Shown here piece after piece: positions 32,688 to 42,000 of a DNA stretch of 64,000 bases. The number at the start of each line of letters is the position of its first letter. Positions within the stretch are counted from its first letter, which is position 1. A program made the position numbers and the translations under genes. Source of the DNA: Farysia itapuensis (taxonomy: Eukaryota; Basidiomycota; Ustilaginomycetes; Ustilaginales; Ustilaginaceae); the NCBI GenBank assembly GCA_023212645.1, contig JALBYC010000011.1, forward strand, positions 186,001 through 250,000, given 5' to 3'. Below the pieces are notes generated by a model. That model had not been told where the DNA came from, ran no database searches, and worked only from the letters and a program-made list of their open reading frames with translations.

Positions 32688-35600
32688 TTACAAGCTACTA
32701 TTAGTCAGGCCGTCTGGCTCGCTGTCCCATACAATCTCTTCATCGTCGTTGACGACAAACGAATCCTCCGAATACCTGTCTGTCTCGATGGTACGACCTC
32801 TGGATTCGGACGATGGTATTACGCCAGGACGTCGAATGCGCGGAGTGGAAGGGACATCTGGCATCTGCCCGTATCTTCCTCCAATGCCAGGAAATGGGCC
32901 GTGGTTTAGTCGTCGAAACTCGGATGGCGCTGCTTGGGACAGCATCGACTGCATGTAAATGCTCTGCTGATTGTAGCCCTTTGGCGCCTGTGTAGGCATG
33001 AAATCACCCACTGCCGCTCGATCATCTTCGTCCTCGTCCGAAGTGCCCACACCAGAATCATCTTCGTCTCGCTCTCCGTGAATCTCTTCGTCCGTGCTGC
33101 GATCAGCCTCCCACTGAAACAGAGCACGAGACGTAGGAGAATTAGTAATCTTCCGCTTTTTGAGCTTGTCCCGGTCTGTGATGCTCTTCTTGGACGTGGT
33201 CTTGCTGGTGTTCTGCTTCGGAAGCTGCGGCTGCCTCATTAAGTCGGCATCGACGTCTTTATCCTCGTCGTCTGCGATTACAGGCCTGCTCCTCTTCAGT
33301 GTTCTCGTGTTCTTGCTTTTCGTCGGACTTGGTGTCATGGAAGGTGGTCTGACGAGCCTCGCACGTCGCTGCGGTACAACTTTGATTGGCGATGATGATT
33401 GCGCATCGCCCTGTCCTGGACCAGAAGCGGCTGTACTTCGCGACCCAGATTCTGCTTGGCCGGTCAGAGATTTAATTGGATTGTCAGTGGCGCCAGCGTC
33501 AGAATCGTCGTCAATCTCCTCGACGAAGAGGTTTTCGTCCGCTTCGATCTGAGCAATCAAAGGATGCGGTCGGTGGACGCGAGTTACGACGGGAGAAGAA
33601 GATGGGCTCTTGTCAAAATCACCCGTGATGGCGTGGGTTTCCGCTTGTTGCAGCGCAAGTTCCATGGACCGATCGATTGCGGAGGCGCTGCTGAAGTTGT
33701 ATTCGTCGCCCGCTGTGATACGAGAGGCCCCAGATGTGTCTTGACCGCCACTTGCGGCCATTTTCCGACGCGACTGCATTCCCAACTTCCTTCTGCTGCG
33801 CGAGCTGTCGAAGGAAGAGTCCGCAGGCGAGCCAGAAACTGCCGAGGAGGAAATGTGTTGCTTAGTGCTCCCATTTGAGCTACCTTTCGCCGTCCCTTTC
33901 GTAGGCTTCAAGGCGACATCTAGAGATGTGTTTTCCTTGTCGTCTTCTTCATCGCTGCTCCCTTGCAAAGCGCGTCGTATTCGTTGACTGTGCGTCTCTG
34001 GCTGCGCGAGTGTTTTGCTTTTGCTTGTGCCTTGGTCGCTGCCACTTGAATCAGAGTCACGACTGGCTTCTAGGGCTGATGCCACAATGAAGCCTTCCAG
34101 AGCTCCCTGCGGCATGTTGCGCTTCGGGTCTTTCTTCGTTTTGGCAAGTTGTTTGTCTTTGCCGGTCTTTTTATCGGCCTTGCCCGGCTTCCCATTGCCC
34201 ACCATTGAGGGATCGAACAACGGTTGATCAACTTTTCTGAGATCGGCTTTCGGTTGAATCTCGTCTGGTATCATTCGTTCTACATCGTCGAAAAGCGTTA
34301 CACTTCTCAGTGACTCGACTTCCTTTTGAACGGCTCGATGATTGTCCTTCGAGTGCTGCCAGTTTTCGGACTCTCGACCTTCGGAGGTAAGTACGACAAC
34401 TTTGCCTTCTCGTTTGCGACCGGTACGTCCGATTCGCTGCAGCATGCGAACAGGGTCCTTGGGTGCATCGTAGCATACCAAGATATCTACAGAGCCAATG
34501 TCGAGGCCTTCTTCACCAATCTGTGTTGCTACAAGCACATCGTACACGCCAGCTTTGAATGCAGCGATAATCGACTCTTGCTTAGCTTGCGTCATGCCAG
34601 CATTGCCTTCTTTGTCTTTACTCTGGCCCACGAATTCGGTCGCTTTGAGGCCAAAAGTTTCAAGATAGGTGACAATCTCGGTGCAGCATGTACGATATGA
34701 ACAAAAGACCATGGCGCGAGTACTGCTCTGACTGTTCTTGCAAGGAGTCCCACCCAAGATGTTTCGGCCGCTTTCCTCGATCGCTTCTGCGTTATGCATC
34801 TGGGCAATCGCATGTTGATCAAAATGCTCCATCAGGACTCTCTTGAGTGCCTCCATTTTAGGGTGAACGATCTGTCCTTTTGAATCTTGCATCACATCCA
34901 GGTCCTTCATTATCGCTTCAAATGTGGTGTTGGCGTAAGTGTAGATCTGTGACTTGCTTGCCGACGCCTTCTTGCCATTGCCGGACTTGGGAGAGGCCCG
35001 CTCTCTCAGCAACTTGTTGAACATGACGACTGAATGCTCCTGCAGATGCTGCAGCGCCCTTGCCATGTCACCGAGCTCCTTGATGCTTCCGTTCAGAAAA
35101 GGCTTGGCGGCAAGCAAAGCTTTTTTGCTCATGTCGTGAAAGATCGACATGACAGCGAAGGAGTGAAGACGAGAAGCATCCTGTTCCCGTAACAGGCCAG
35201 CTTTGATGAGCGGGTCCATCTTAGTGCGCATTAGCTTGCACCAATTGGTTTTAATGATGTTGAGGTCCCTGCCTAATGGAACGTTGACAATCTCTTCCCG
35301 TTTTCGAAAAATGTAGGGACTGACGTCGATTGCCTCGTCCGTCCGTAATTCAATCTTGTTGATATGAAGGTTGTCTACCACCTCTTGAACACTGTCAGAG
35401 TCTTTTCCTGGTGTGGCTGAAAGGGCGAGAACGCGAAAGAAGGGGTTGATCTCCATTAGTAGACCGATGCAATTGCCGTAGGCGTATCTGCCTTTGGCCC
35501 TGTGCGCTTCGTCCACAACCACGCAGATGACCTCGCGGGGATCACAGCTCTCATTGCGAATATCATTCTCGAGCGTCTGCGGTGTCATGTAGAAGATCCG

Positions 35601-36503
35601 TTTCGACTGCCACAAACCTCGGCGTTTGGCCTTGGCCGTGCTGCCGGTGAGATCGACAGCGCAATCCCAAGGCAGACCGCAGATGCCGTGGCAAGCGATT
35701 TTCTGCTGGTCGACCAATGGTCGGGATGGCGCTAAGAACAGGATCTTGCCGTCGGGATACCAACGGAAAAAATTGAGGATGACTACAGCCGCGATGAACG
35801 TCTTGCCGAGTCCGGTTGGAAGAGCGACGAGGACATTGTTAAAGAGCGCTTTCTGCACGATGTTGTACTGATAATCTCGCTTCTCCATGTTTGTCGGATA
35901 GACCCATGTCTGCGCTGCCTCTCGATCCAGCTGCAGGATCCGTGGCGCTACCTGTGGCAGCTCGCGTGTCTTTGGTGGCGGTGGGAGCACGAACTTGCGT
36001 TTCTGCTTGAGATCAAAGTCGCGCCGTGACCCAACGAAGAGGTCTCCGGGAGGGTCGTTGGGGTCAAAATCGAGCGGTTCTCTTCTACTCTTGTTCTGCA
36101 GATCACACGTTTCACGGGCTAAAAAAGCACCTCGGTCCCATTGCTTGAGGGCTGCTCTCGAGGCACCGGATTGCGCTTCGTGCGTGGTAGACTGTGATGA
36201 CATACTGATGTGACCGGGACTCGGCGTCACAATCTTGGCAGGCCTGGCTGGAGACTGTGCAGCTGGTTTGCCGAACAGAGTCATCTGCCGAGAGCCTGAA
36301 GAAACTCTAGAAAACGTCCCGGCAATGCGAGCGTTTGGTTGCTGCGCGGGTGGTATAAAGGCGGAAGGCAGCCTACTGCCAGAGGCGACCTGACCTTGCT
36401 GAAGAGCAGCTACATTGGACTCGATCTGAGTAATCTGCTGGAGCGCATCGTCATCTAGTGCGAGACTGAGATCGTCGAACTCGTCGTCAAATTCGTCCGC
36501 CAT
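32688..36503 (-). CDS. MPH1: Mph1/FANCM-family DNA helicase
   Basis: 1271 residues, single exon; the start ATG has an ideal context (CACCATGG). The N-terminus is acidic (MADEFDDEFDDL). The SF2 helicase core begins with RDYQYNIVQKAL, Walker A LPTGLGKT (about 229) and the DEAH box VVDEAHRAKG (about 334). A helical insert follows, then the C-terminal helicase motifs ATQIGEEGLDIGSVDI and QRIGRTGRKREG (about 655-700). The last 550 residues are disordered, Ser/Asp/Lys-rich and probably phospho-regulated. The family remodels forks and D-loops, limits crossovers and works with the Fanconi/Smc5-6 pathways in the nucleus. It is longer than yeast Mph1 (993). Confidence 0.93.
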   Translation of the reverse strand: MADEFDDEFDDLSLALDDDALQQITQIESNVAALQQGQVASGSRLPSAFIPPAQQPNARIAGTFSRVSSGSRQMTLFGKPAAQSPARPAKIVTPSPGHISMSSQSTTHEAQSGASRAALKQWDRGAFLARETCDLQNKSRREPLDFDPNDPPGDLFVGSRRDFDLKQKRKFVLPPPPKTRELPQVAPRILQLDREAAQTWVYPTNMEKRDYQYNIVQKALFNNVLVALPTGLGKTFIAAVVILNFFRWYPDGKILFLAPSRPLVDQQKIACHGICGLPWDCAVDLTGSTAKAKRRGLWQSKRIFYMTPQTLENDIRNESCDPREVICVVVDEAHRAKGRYAYGNCIGLLMEINPFFRVLALSATPGKDSDSVQEVVDNLHINKIELRTDEAIDVSPYIFRKREEIVNVPLGRDLNIIKTNWCKLMRTKMDPLIKAGLLREQDASRLHSFAVMSIFHDMSKKALLAAKPFLNGSIKELGDMARALQHLQEHSVVMFNKLLRERASPKSGNGKKASASKSQIYTYANTTFEAIMKDLDVMQDSKGQIVHPKMEALKRVLMEHFDQHAIAQMHNAEAIEESGRNILGGTPCKNSQSSTRAMVFCSYRTCCTEIVTYLETFGLKATEFVGQSKDKEGNAGMTQAKQESIIAAFKAGVYDVLVATQIGEEGLDIGSVDILVCYDAPKDPVRMLQRIGRTGRKREGKVVVLTSEGRESENWQHSKDNHRAVQKEVESLRSVTLFDDVERMIPDEIQPKADLRKVDQPLFDPSMVGNGKPGKADKKTGKDKQLAKTKKDPKRNMPQGALEGFIVASALEASRDSDSSGSDQGTSKSKTLAQPETHSQRIRRALQGSSDEEDDKENTSLDVALKPTKGTAKGSSNGSTKQHISSSAVSGSPADSSFDSSRSRRKLGMQSRRKMAASGGQDTSGASRITAGDEYNFSSASAIDRSMELALQQAETHAITGDFDKSPSSSPVVTRVHRPHPLIAQIEADENLFVEEIDDDSDAGATDNPIKSLTGQAESGSRSTAASGPGQGDAQSSSPIKVVPQRRARLVRPPSMTPSPTKSKNTRTLKRSRPVIADDEDKDVDADLMRQPQLPKQNTSKTTSKKSITDRDKLKKRKITNSPTSRALFQWEADRSTDEEIHGERDEDDSGVGTSDEDEDDRAAVGDFMPTQAPKGYNQQSIYMQSMLSQAAPSEFRRLNHGPFPGIGGRYGQMPDVPSTPRIRRPGVIPSSESRGRTIETDRYSEDSFVVNDDEEIVWDSEPDGLTNSSL

Positions 36504-36843
36504 GGTGAACGCTGTTTATGCTAGGGCCTTGACACTATGCGTCAAGATGGCATATTGAGACCAGTCGCGATAGGAATGATGAGAGTGGAAGGAGAATGCG
36601 CAATTTGCCAAGTAACGGAACTGAGTCCGAACGGGTAATCGAGGGAACAAGTGCATGCGAGTGGCAAAGCTGAGTGGGTTTCAAGACCAACACCTCGTAC
36701 TACGCGTGACTGCGTGAGTTTTCGCGTTGAGTGAATCGGGCTCGCCGATCCAGCTCGACTGCAGATCCAACCTTTGCCTTTTCTTCTTGACATGTGGAGT
36801 GCTGTCACTGCTGTCCTACCACTGTGACTTGGCCCTCCCAAAC
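36504..36843. promoter_or_regulatory. Divergent promoter region, MPH1 / COX18
   Basis: 340 bp between divergent starts. An ACGCGT core (MluI cell-cycle box) lies at 36702-36707, about 200 bp upstream of the MPH1 start. No gene is evident. Confidence 0.4.
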
Positions 36844-38116
36844 ATGTCTGGCAGCAGCTTGTCACGCCTCGGTCGTATAGCCAGTCCCTCCTTTAGATCT
36901 GCGGCGGTCTCGGTAACAAGGGTACGGAGCAGGCCACAGCCACAGCGAACCTTTGTCTCTACTGCATCTGTCGCTTCTCCGACCGCATCTTCTCCAGCGT
37001 TTGCAGAGTCTTCGCCAATATCTACTTCTCTTTCTCCTGACGTCGTAGTGGAGCGATCTTCCAGCGTTGCTGGCGGCTTCGAATTCTTAGAGCCCTGGGT
37101 ACCTACGATTCAGAGTCTAGCAGACGCCCTACACTTGTCGGGACCCCATGCTCATGCTCTTTCTGTGGTAGCGCTAGCATTCACGGTGCGCACCCTTGTC
37201 ACCCTTCCTGTCACGCTCTGGCAACGAAAGAAAACGAGGAAGCTAGCTGACCGCGTGCTGCCCGAGTGGAACAAGATGAAGGAGACCATACCTTTAGCTG
37301 TAAGAGCGCGTTGCAGAAGAGCAAACAAGTCATATGAAGAGTTCACTGTCGAGGTCAACAAGGAGGTAAGTGCACACTTGTCTAAGAACCTGTATCCCCA
37401 CTTCTGATTCCCTGCTACGTACTTCTATCCCTCAGATGAAAGATGCTCTGGCTGCGCTGCTTCGCAAACACAACGCATCGCCCCTGCCCACTTTTCTCGC
37501 TCCAATCATTGTCAACATCCCCATCTTCATTTTGATGACAGCATTGTTGCGCCAGTCGGTGCTGGATCCTACGCCGCCATTTGCTTCTGAGATCTTGCCC
37601 TGGTGGACTCCATCGCCTGAGCTTGCAGCACAGTTCAAGGTGTCCGCAAGCATTCTTGCCGATCGCGGTTTGGATCCGGACACGATTAGTAGATTGCAGG
37701 GCAGCATGGGAGGCCCGACGCTGGCAGACCGCGACCCTACTATGATCGGACCAATCTCATTCGGCATGCTGACTATGGCCAACACGGAGCTCAACAGCTG
37801 GTCACGCAGAAACATTGCCAAACTCAGCGCGGTTACGAATCCTGACCTTGTCAACGGTCGTTCTGCAAGCCAGGACGCTGCTGCCAAGACCGCCGACAAG
37901 TTGCTTAGCGACCCTGATGCGCACGAAACCCGGCGTAGTCGGATCATCTCTAACGCCCTGAGATTTGTTGCTATTGCTTTCATCCCAATAGCCATGCAAG
38001 CTCCCGGCGTCTTGATCGTCTACTGGCTTTCATCAGGCGTCTACACTCTTTTACAAAATTCCGTCCTTGCTGTCCTCGACCGCCAGCGCGAAATGAACAA
38101 GATCGCCGCGCGTTAG
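36844..38116 (+). CDS. COX18: Mitochondrial inner-membrane insertase Cox18
   Basis: Two exons, 36844-37365 and 37436-38116, with a 70-nt phase-0 intron; 400 residues. An Arg/Ser-rich presequence covers about 60 residues. The YidC/Oxa1/Alb3 core has a first membrane segment (VVALAFTVRTLVTLPVTLWQ), a matrix loop with coiled helices, a second segment (PTFLAPIIVNIPIFILMTALL), and later segments ending YWLSSGVYTLLQN. Sequence and length favour Cox18 over Oxa1, which has a long basic C-terminal ribosome-binding tail that is missing here. Cox18 exports the C-terminal tail of Cox2 across the inner membrane. Confidence 0.85.
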
Positions 38117-38245
38117 TTGCGCAAGCACTGCTTCGACAGGAACATGGTTATCAATGTTGTATGGCTGAAATGGAGGTGCATGTTTCGAGCAGTAATGGAG
38201 CCCATGAAATTCATCAACTTAATTTGGCGCAAAGTCAAACAGTGC

Positions 38246-38251
38246 AAAAAA
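38246..38251 (-). terminator. Pol III T-run terminator
   Basis: Six consecutive T on the minus strand, about 20 nt beyond the 3' end of the tRNA. This is the expected RNA polymerase III stop signal. Confidence 0.7.
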
Positions 38252-38271
38252 GATGCCAGGATTGACCAATT

Positions 38272-38365
38272 AGAGTCCTACGGGGCTCGAACCCGCGACC
38301 TGCAGAAACCTTGAGCTTAAAGCTCTCAGTCGAAGTCTGCCGCTCTACCGCTGAGCTAAGAACCC
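38272..38365 (-). tRNA. tRNA-Arg (anticodon UCG) with 22-nt intron
   Basis: The minus strand folds into a full cloverleaf. Acceptor GGGTTCT pairs with AGGACTC; the D arm is GCTC...GAGC; the anticodon stem is GCAGA/TCTGC; the T arm GCGGG/CCCGT encloses TTCGAGC. The loop reads CT-TCG-A before a 22-nt insertion at the canonical position 37/38 (intron 38308-38329), giving anticodon UCG for arginine codon CGA. A-box TAGCTCAGCGG and B-box GGTTCGAGCC are present. The mature length is about 72 nt before CCA. Confidence 0.92.
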
Positions 38366-39249
38366 AGCGAATTTATACAATGGCTTCGTAAGTAAGCGTA
38401 CATATACGCATTACATTGAGCTACCCGCACAGTGTCATGCTCGTTGCAGGAACTGTGGTACTTTCGCTCTTTGGACTGACACTTCACATGAAAGCGGGTA
38501 GTCAATCACTTCATTTCGTGTTACAAGCTCCACGAAAAAGGCTGGAAGAGTCACTCTCCGAGCAATGTATGTATGAAGCGCAGAGCGATGGCATGCTTAG
38601 TCAGCCAAGGCTGTCAGTGTTACGTTGTCTGCAGAAAAAAAAAAGTCGAAGAAGTCGACCCCCTTCACCCATCTTCGTATCAACCATCATTTCGCAAACC
38701 GGCAGCTACCTTTACCTGGCTGGACCGACAGGCTCGGCTCGGCTCGGCTCCGTTGTGCAAAGGCTGCGCTTTCCGTCTGTGCGTCTGTGAACTCCGTCCA
38801 TCCACACTCACGCCCTTTCTAGTAGAATCCGGAGGATGATGAAACCTACATCCTCTGCGATGGGAACAAACCCTGGGCAATAGCAGCCAATTTCCTCTGG
38901 AAGGCATCGACCGCGCTATAACTATCCGGCGTAGTCCCAATCAGTGGCTACGTGGGCTGAACTGCGCTGAACATCTCATTCCTCTCCTTCCAATTTTTTT
39001 TGTCGCCTTTAGTCTGGCACTCGCATAGAAAACAACACGCACAAAAGAAATCTAAAGAGGTTGTTTTCATCCAAAGCGGAATGACTGCCTTGCGTGCTCC
39101 AATTACAGACTGGCGAAGACAGATGTTTAACACAGAGGATTGCAGGGGAAAGCACCGTCGCACGAGTCGCAGACGGGCAGAGAGGGTGTGCGAAAGCAGC
39201 AGAGAAACAAATGTGGATGTAGGCAGCAAATCTATAAGAGAAAAGCTGT
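38366..39249. other. Long intergenic stretch without recognised gene
   Basis: Nearly 900 bp between the tRNA and the 3' end of the ADP/ATP carrier gene. Short open frames exist (for example 38416-38790 and 38573-38839) but lack protein-like conservation. An 8-bp inverted repeat (CTACCCGC/GCGGGTAG at 38421-38428 and 38495-38502) and an A-run near 38635-38643 are seen. The right part should be the carrier's 3'UTR. Confidence 0.4.
38731..38750. repeat. (GGCTC)4 pentanucleotide repeat
   Basis: Four perfect tandem copies of GGCTC in intergenic DNA. Seen directly; no function suggested. Confidence 0.8.
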
Positions 39250-40203
39250 TTAACCAGAGCCACCCTTGTAGACCTTGCCGAACATGAGCTCCTGGAGCTT
39301 GTCGTAACCGGAAAGCACACCGGCACCAGCGATACCACGGAGAATGTTGGCACCGGCACCCTTGAAGAGCGAAGGAACACCCTCGGCGGCAACAATGTTG
39401 CGGGCAGCGTCGAACATGTTCTTGTAGTGAACCTTTCCACCGGAGGTCATCATCATTCGTCGTCGGATGGTGTCGAGGGGGTAAGAAGCCAGACCAGCAC
39501 CAGTAGTAACACCCCAACCGAGAAGGAAAGAGGCAAGGAAGTTGTTGGAAAGGTTGCCGGTAAGCAGAACGGGCTTGAGCGAGTCGTACATGCCGAAGTA
39601 GAGACCACGGTAAACAATGATACCAACGACCGAGGGAACGAAACCACGGTAGAGACCGGCGATACCGTCAGTAGCAATGGTCTTGCGGTAAACATCAACG
39701 AGACCGTTGAACTGGCGCTCTCCTCCACCCTTGGCGGACGACTTGGCGTCGTTAGCAAGACGAGTTCGGGCGTAGTCAAGGGAGTAAACGAAGAGGAGCG
39801 AAGAGGCACCAGCGGCACCACCGGAGGCCAAGTTGGCGGAAAGCGACTTCCAGTAAGGAGCGGTCTTGGGAACGGCAAACAGAGACTTGAAGAAGTCCTT
39901 GAAGGCAAAGTTCAAGGCCTGAGTGGGGAAGTATCGGATGACGTTAGCGGTGTTTCCTCGCCAGAGAGAAACGAGACCCTCCTGCTGGTAGGTTCGGGCA
40001 AAGCAGTCGCCGATGCCCTTGTAGGGGGCAGCAAGACGGCCCTGCTTGATCATCTCATCCTGGTTCTGGATAAGAAGCTTGATTCGCTCAATGGGGGCAG
40101 CGGCGGTCTTGGAGACGGCGGCCGAGACACCTCCCATGAGGAAGTCAGTGGCGAAGCCACTGGCGGTCTTTCGGGTCTTGGCGGGATCAGCGATGGTACC
40201 CAT
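39250..40203 (-). CDS. Mitochondrial ADP/ATP carrier
   Basis: 317 residues, a single coding exon. It has three repeats of about 100 residues with the mitochondrial-carrier signature ([31 protein letters not shown]) and the diagnostic RRRMMM of ADP/ATP carriers. It exchanges cytosolic ADP for matrix ATP across the inner membrane. Codon use is much more biased than in neighbouring genes, towards GCC, GTC, AAG and CTC-type codons, as expected for a highly expressed gene; this also produces long meaningless antisense frames. A likely 5'UTR intron lies directly upstream. Confidence 0.97.
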   Translation of the reverse strand: MGTIADPAKTRKTASGFATDFLMGGVSAAVSKTAAAPIERIKLLIQNQDEMIKQGRLAAPYKGIGDCFARTYQQEGLVSLWRGNTANVIRYFPTQALNFAFKDFFKSLFAVPKTAPYWKSLSANLASGGAAGASSLLFVYSLDYARTRLANDAKSSAKGGGERQFNGLVDVYRKTIATDGIAGLYRGFVPSVVGIIVYRGLYFGMYDSLKPVLLTGNLSNNFLASFLLGWGVTTGAGLASYPLDTIRRRMMMTSGGKVHYKNMFDAARNIVAAEGVPSLFKGAGANILRGIAGAGVLSGYDKLQELMFGKVYKGGSG

Positions 40204-40208
40204 TTTGA

Positions 40209-40339
40209 CTGAGAAGAAACAAGAGAAAAATCACTGCAGTCAGTAAGATGCTCGTGACGCTTGCAAGCTTGCGAAACCGCGCAAAGAAGCAATGCACGGG
40301 TCTGGCAGCGGCACAAGCAAGGGGACTACTGGAGCTTAC
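40209..40339 (-). other. Probable 5'UTR intron of the ADP/ATP carrier gene
   Basis: On the minus strand a GTAAGC donor at 40339 and a pyrimidine-rich acceptor TTTCTTCTCAG ending at 40209 enclose 131 nt. The coding ATG follows the acceptor after only five bases (TCAAAATG). Leader introns this close to the start are common in highly expressed fungal genes. Inferred from splice-site quality only. Confidence 0.6.
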
Positions 40340-40988
40340 CTTTTCGGGAAGGGAGAGGTGGATGATAGAAGGAAGATGCAAAGCAGAAGAAAAATGGTTT
40401 TTCTGACGGAGGACTCCAGGTGCGACGGGCGGAGCAAGCGATTACAGCGTCCAATCGAAGAATGTCTTTCGGAGCGCGCACAGGCAGTTGAACAGTTCGG
40501 GCTCTCAGACCATGACAATACCGGAAAATTGGGCACTTTTGCTCTCGGCGCGCAAAAAACACTACAATCGGGTGGACCGAGCAAAATTTTCGAACCGATT
40601 CAGAAGAATTTTCACAATTTCTAGCGCATCGACCACCCAATTTGAATACAAAAATCTTTCAACCCAAAGTTGAATCACGTATCTCCTCGCGGCCCTTGCT
40701 TGCCAACTTTCTTCCGGACAGAGAACAACACTAGCACTCTGCGACTCCAATTCCGTTTCAACACGCGGGCTTTGATAACACTGAACGAGATCTGTTCCGA
40801 TCTACTGGCCAGCTTGTGGATAAACTGGGGCATGCTTGGCAAATAAAGTTTGGAGACGGTCGGCAAGTGCCGCAGCGGTTGCAGCTCGGATAGAACCGGG
40901 CAAATTCCAAATTTCTAGCGGTTCGATAGACAGATCGGGCTAGCCGTATCGCCGATTGCTCGGATCGATCCCGTACCCGCCTTCAGTG
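40340..40988. promoter_or_regulatory. ADP/ATP carrier promoter and SUZ gene 3' flank
   Basis: About 650 bp between the presumed leader exon of the carrier gene and the stop codon of the SUZ-domain gene, both on the minus strand. I see no coding potential or RNA gene. The region is relatively AT-rich around 40600-40680. Confidence 0.35.
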
Positions 40989-41575
40989 TTACTTTGTGCT
41001 CCTGGACGAGCCTTTGCTGGCAGAGTGGCTGGGTGCAACTTTCTCTGAGTCCCCAAAGATTCTAGCGCGTGCTTCTCGATACTTTTCTTGCCGTTCCTCA
41101 ACCGTCTTAGCGTCTTGGGCTGGCATGGACTTGCCGACCCGCGAACCGTCGCTGTGGGACCCCGGCGCAATGTCCTTGGGTCTCTGCAAGATGCGTGGTG
41201 GTGCAGGCGCTGCAGCTGCGGAGATGCTGCCTAAATCTTCGGCACGCCTCTGTGCGAGTCCATGCCCGTACGCTATTGATGGTAGGCTGCGTGTATTGGC
41301 CGCAGCCACCGGCATTGTTGTGCGAGGCTGCTCGTTCCTGGAAGACCTAGAGTCAATACAAGGTCTGCAGAGTAGGGTACTGACATGACTTACGCTCGAT
41401 TCCATTCTTGCTTGGTTTGTTGAAAGGGATCTGGTGATGCGGCAGCGTCATCGCCGCTGCTCTCTGCGTCCCAGTCGTCAACCACATCTTCTTGCCTCTG
41501 CCGTTGCCTCTGCAGCGCAGCCAAAGACGGCTTTGATGGTCTGAATTTGGATGTGCTGGCTACTGTATCTTCCAT
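40989..41575 (-). CDS. Small SUZ-domain protein
   Basis: Two exons on the minus strand, 41575-41394 and 41337-40989, giving 176 residues. The 56-nt intron has donor GTAAGT and acceptor TTCCAG; an alternative acceptor 9 nt earlier (CTCTAG) would keep the frame and add three residues. The C-terminal part has the SUZ pattern: ILQRPKDIAPG, then TVEERQEKYREARARIFG. SUZ domains are short RNA-binding segments found in SZRD1 and some R3H proteins. The N-terminal half is acidic with Asp/Ser (DVVDDWDAESSGDD), resembling SZRD1. The function in fungi is unknown; an RNA-associated role is inferred. Confidence 0.72.
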
Positions 41576-42000
41576 TATGCCTTGCTCGGGCACTCTGCAT
41601 ACGCCGAGCTGGCGCGGATTGAATGAGTAGAGACTGTTATTCCACCGAGAGGAAACGTCGTAAGCTGTCTAGGCGGTCTAGCTGTCAGCGCTGTCATGAT
41701 CGCTGTCAACGAGTGCGAAAACCAGTCTAACACAGGTGGAGGCGCATTTTGCATTTTCGATATTTTCGATCCTACGAGCTGACGAGATGCGAGAACGACA
41801 CGTTGACCGTGGCCAACCAACACCACGCCATCATACACCACTGCGTGCAAGCGTTTGCTTGACAGTGCCTACAGCTTGGACACGAGCGATCCACAAGGCA
41901 CTGCAAAGCACTTGGGCGCACGAAGACACCGCTACGTGACGCATGTCTCTCGCGGAGCTTCACCTTGTTTCGCTGCTCTTCACCTGATCTGCGTGCCTCC
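41576..42000. promoter_or_regulatory. Divergent promoter region, SUZ gene / Cid1-like gene
   Basis: 425 bp between divergent starts. No credible gene; the short frames are non-ATG or unconserved. Confidence 0.4.

Noticed and set aside
38416..38839. Small open frames in the gap after the tRNA
   Set aside because: No ATG with good context leading to conserved-looking sequence, no splice continuity, and composition like intergenic DNA.
39427..40212. 261-codon open frame antisense to the ADP/ATP carrier
   Set aside because: It mirrors the carrier gene exactly. Strong codon bias removes antisense stops; the translation is Gly/Val/Glu-rich and has no family resemblance.
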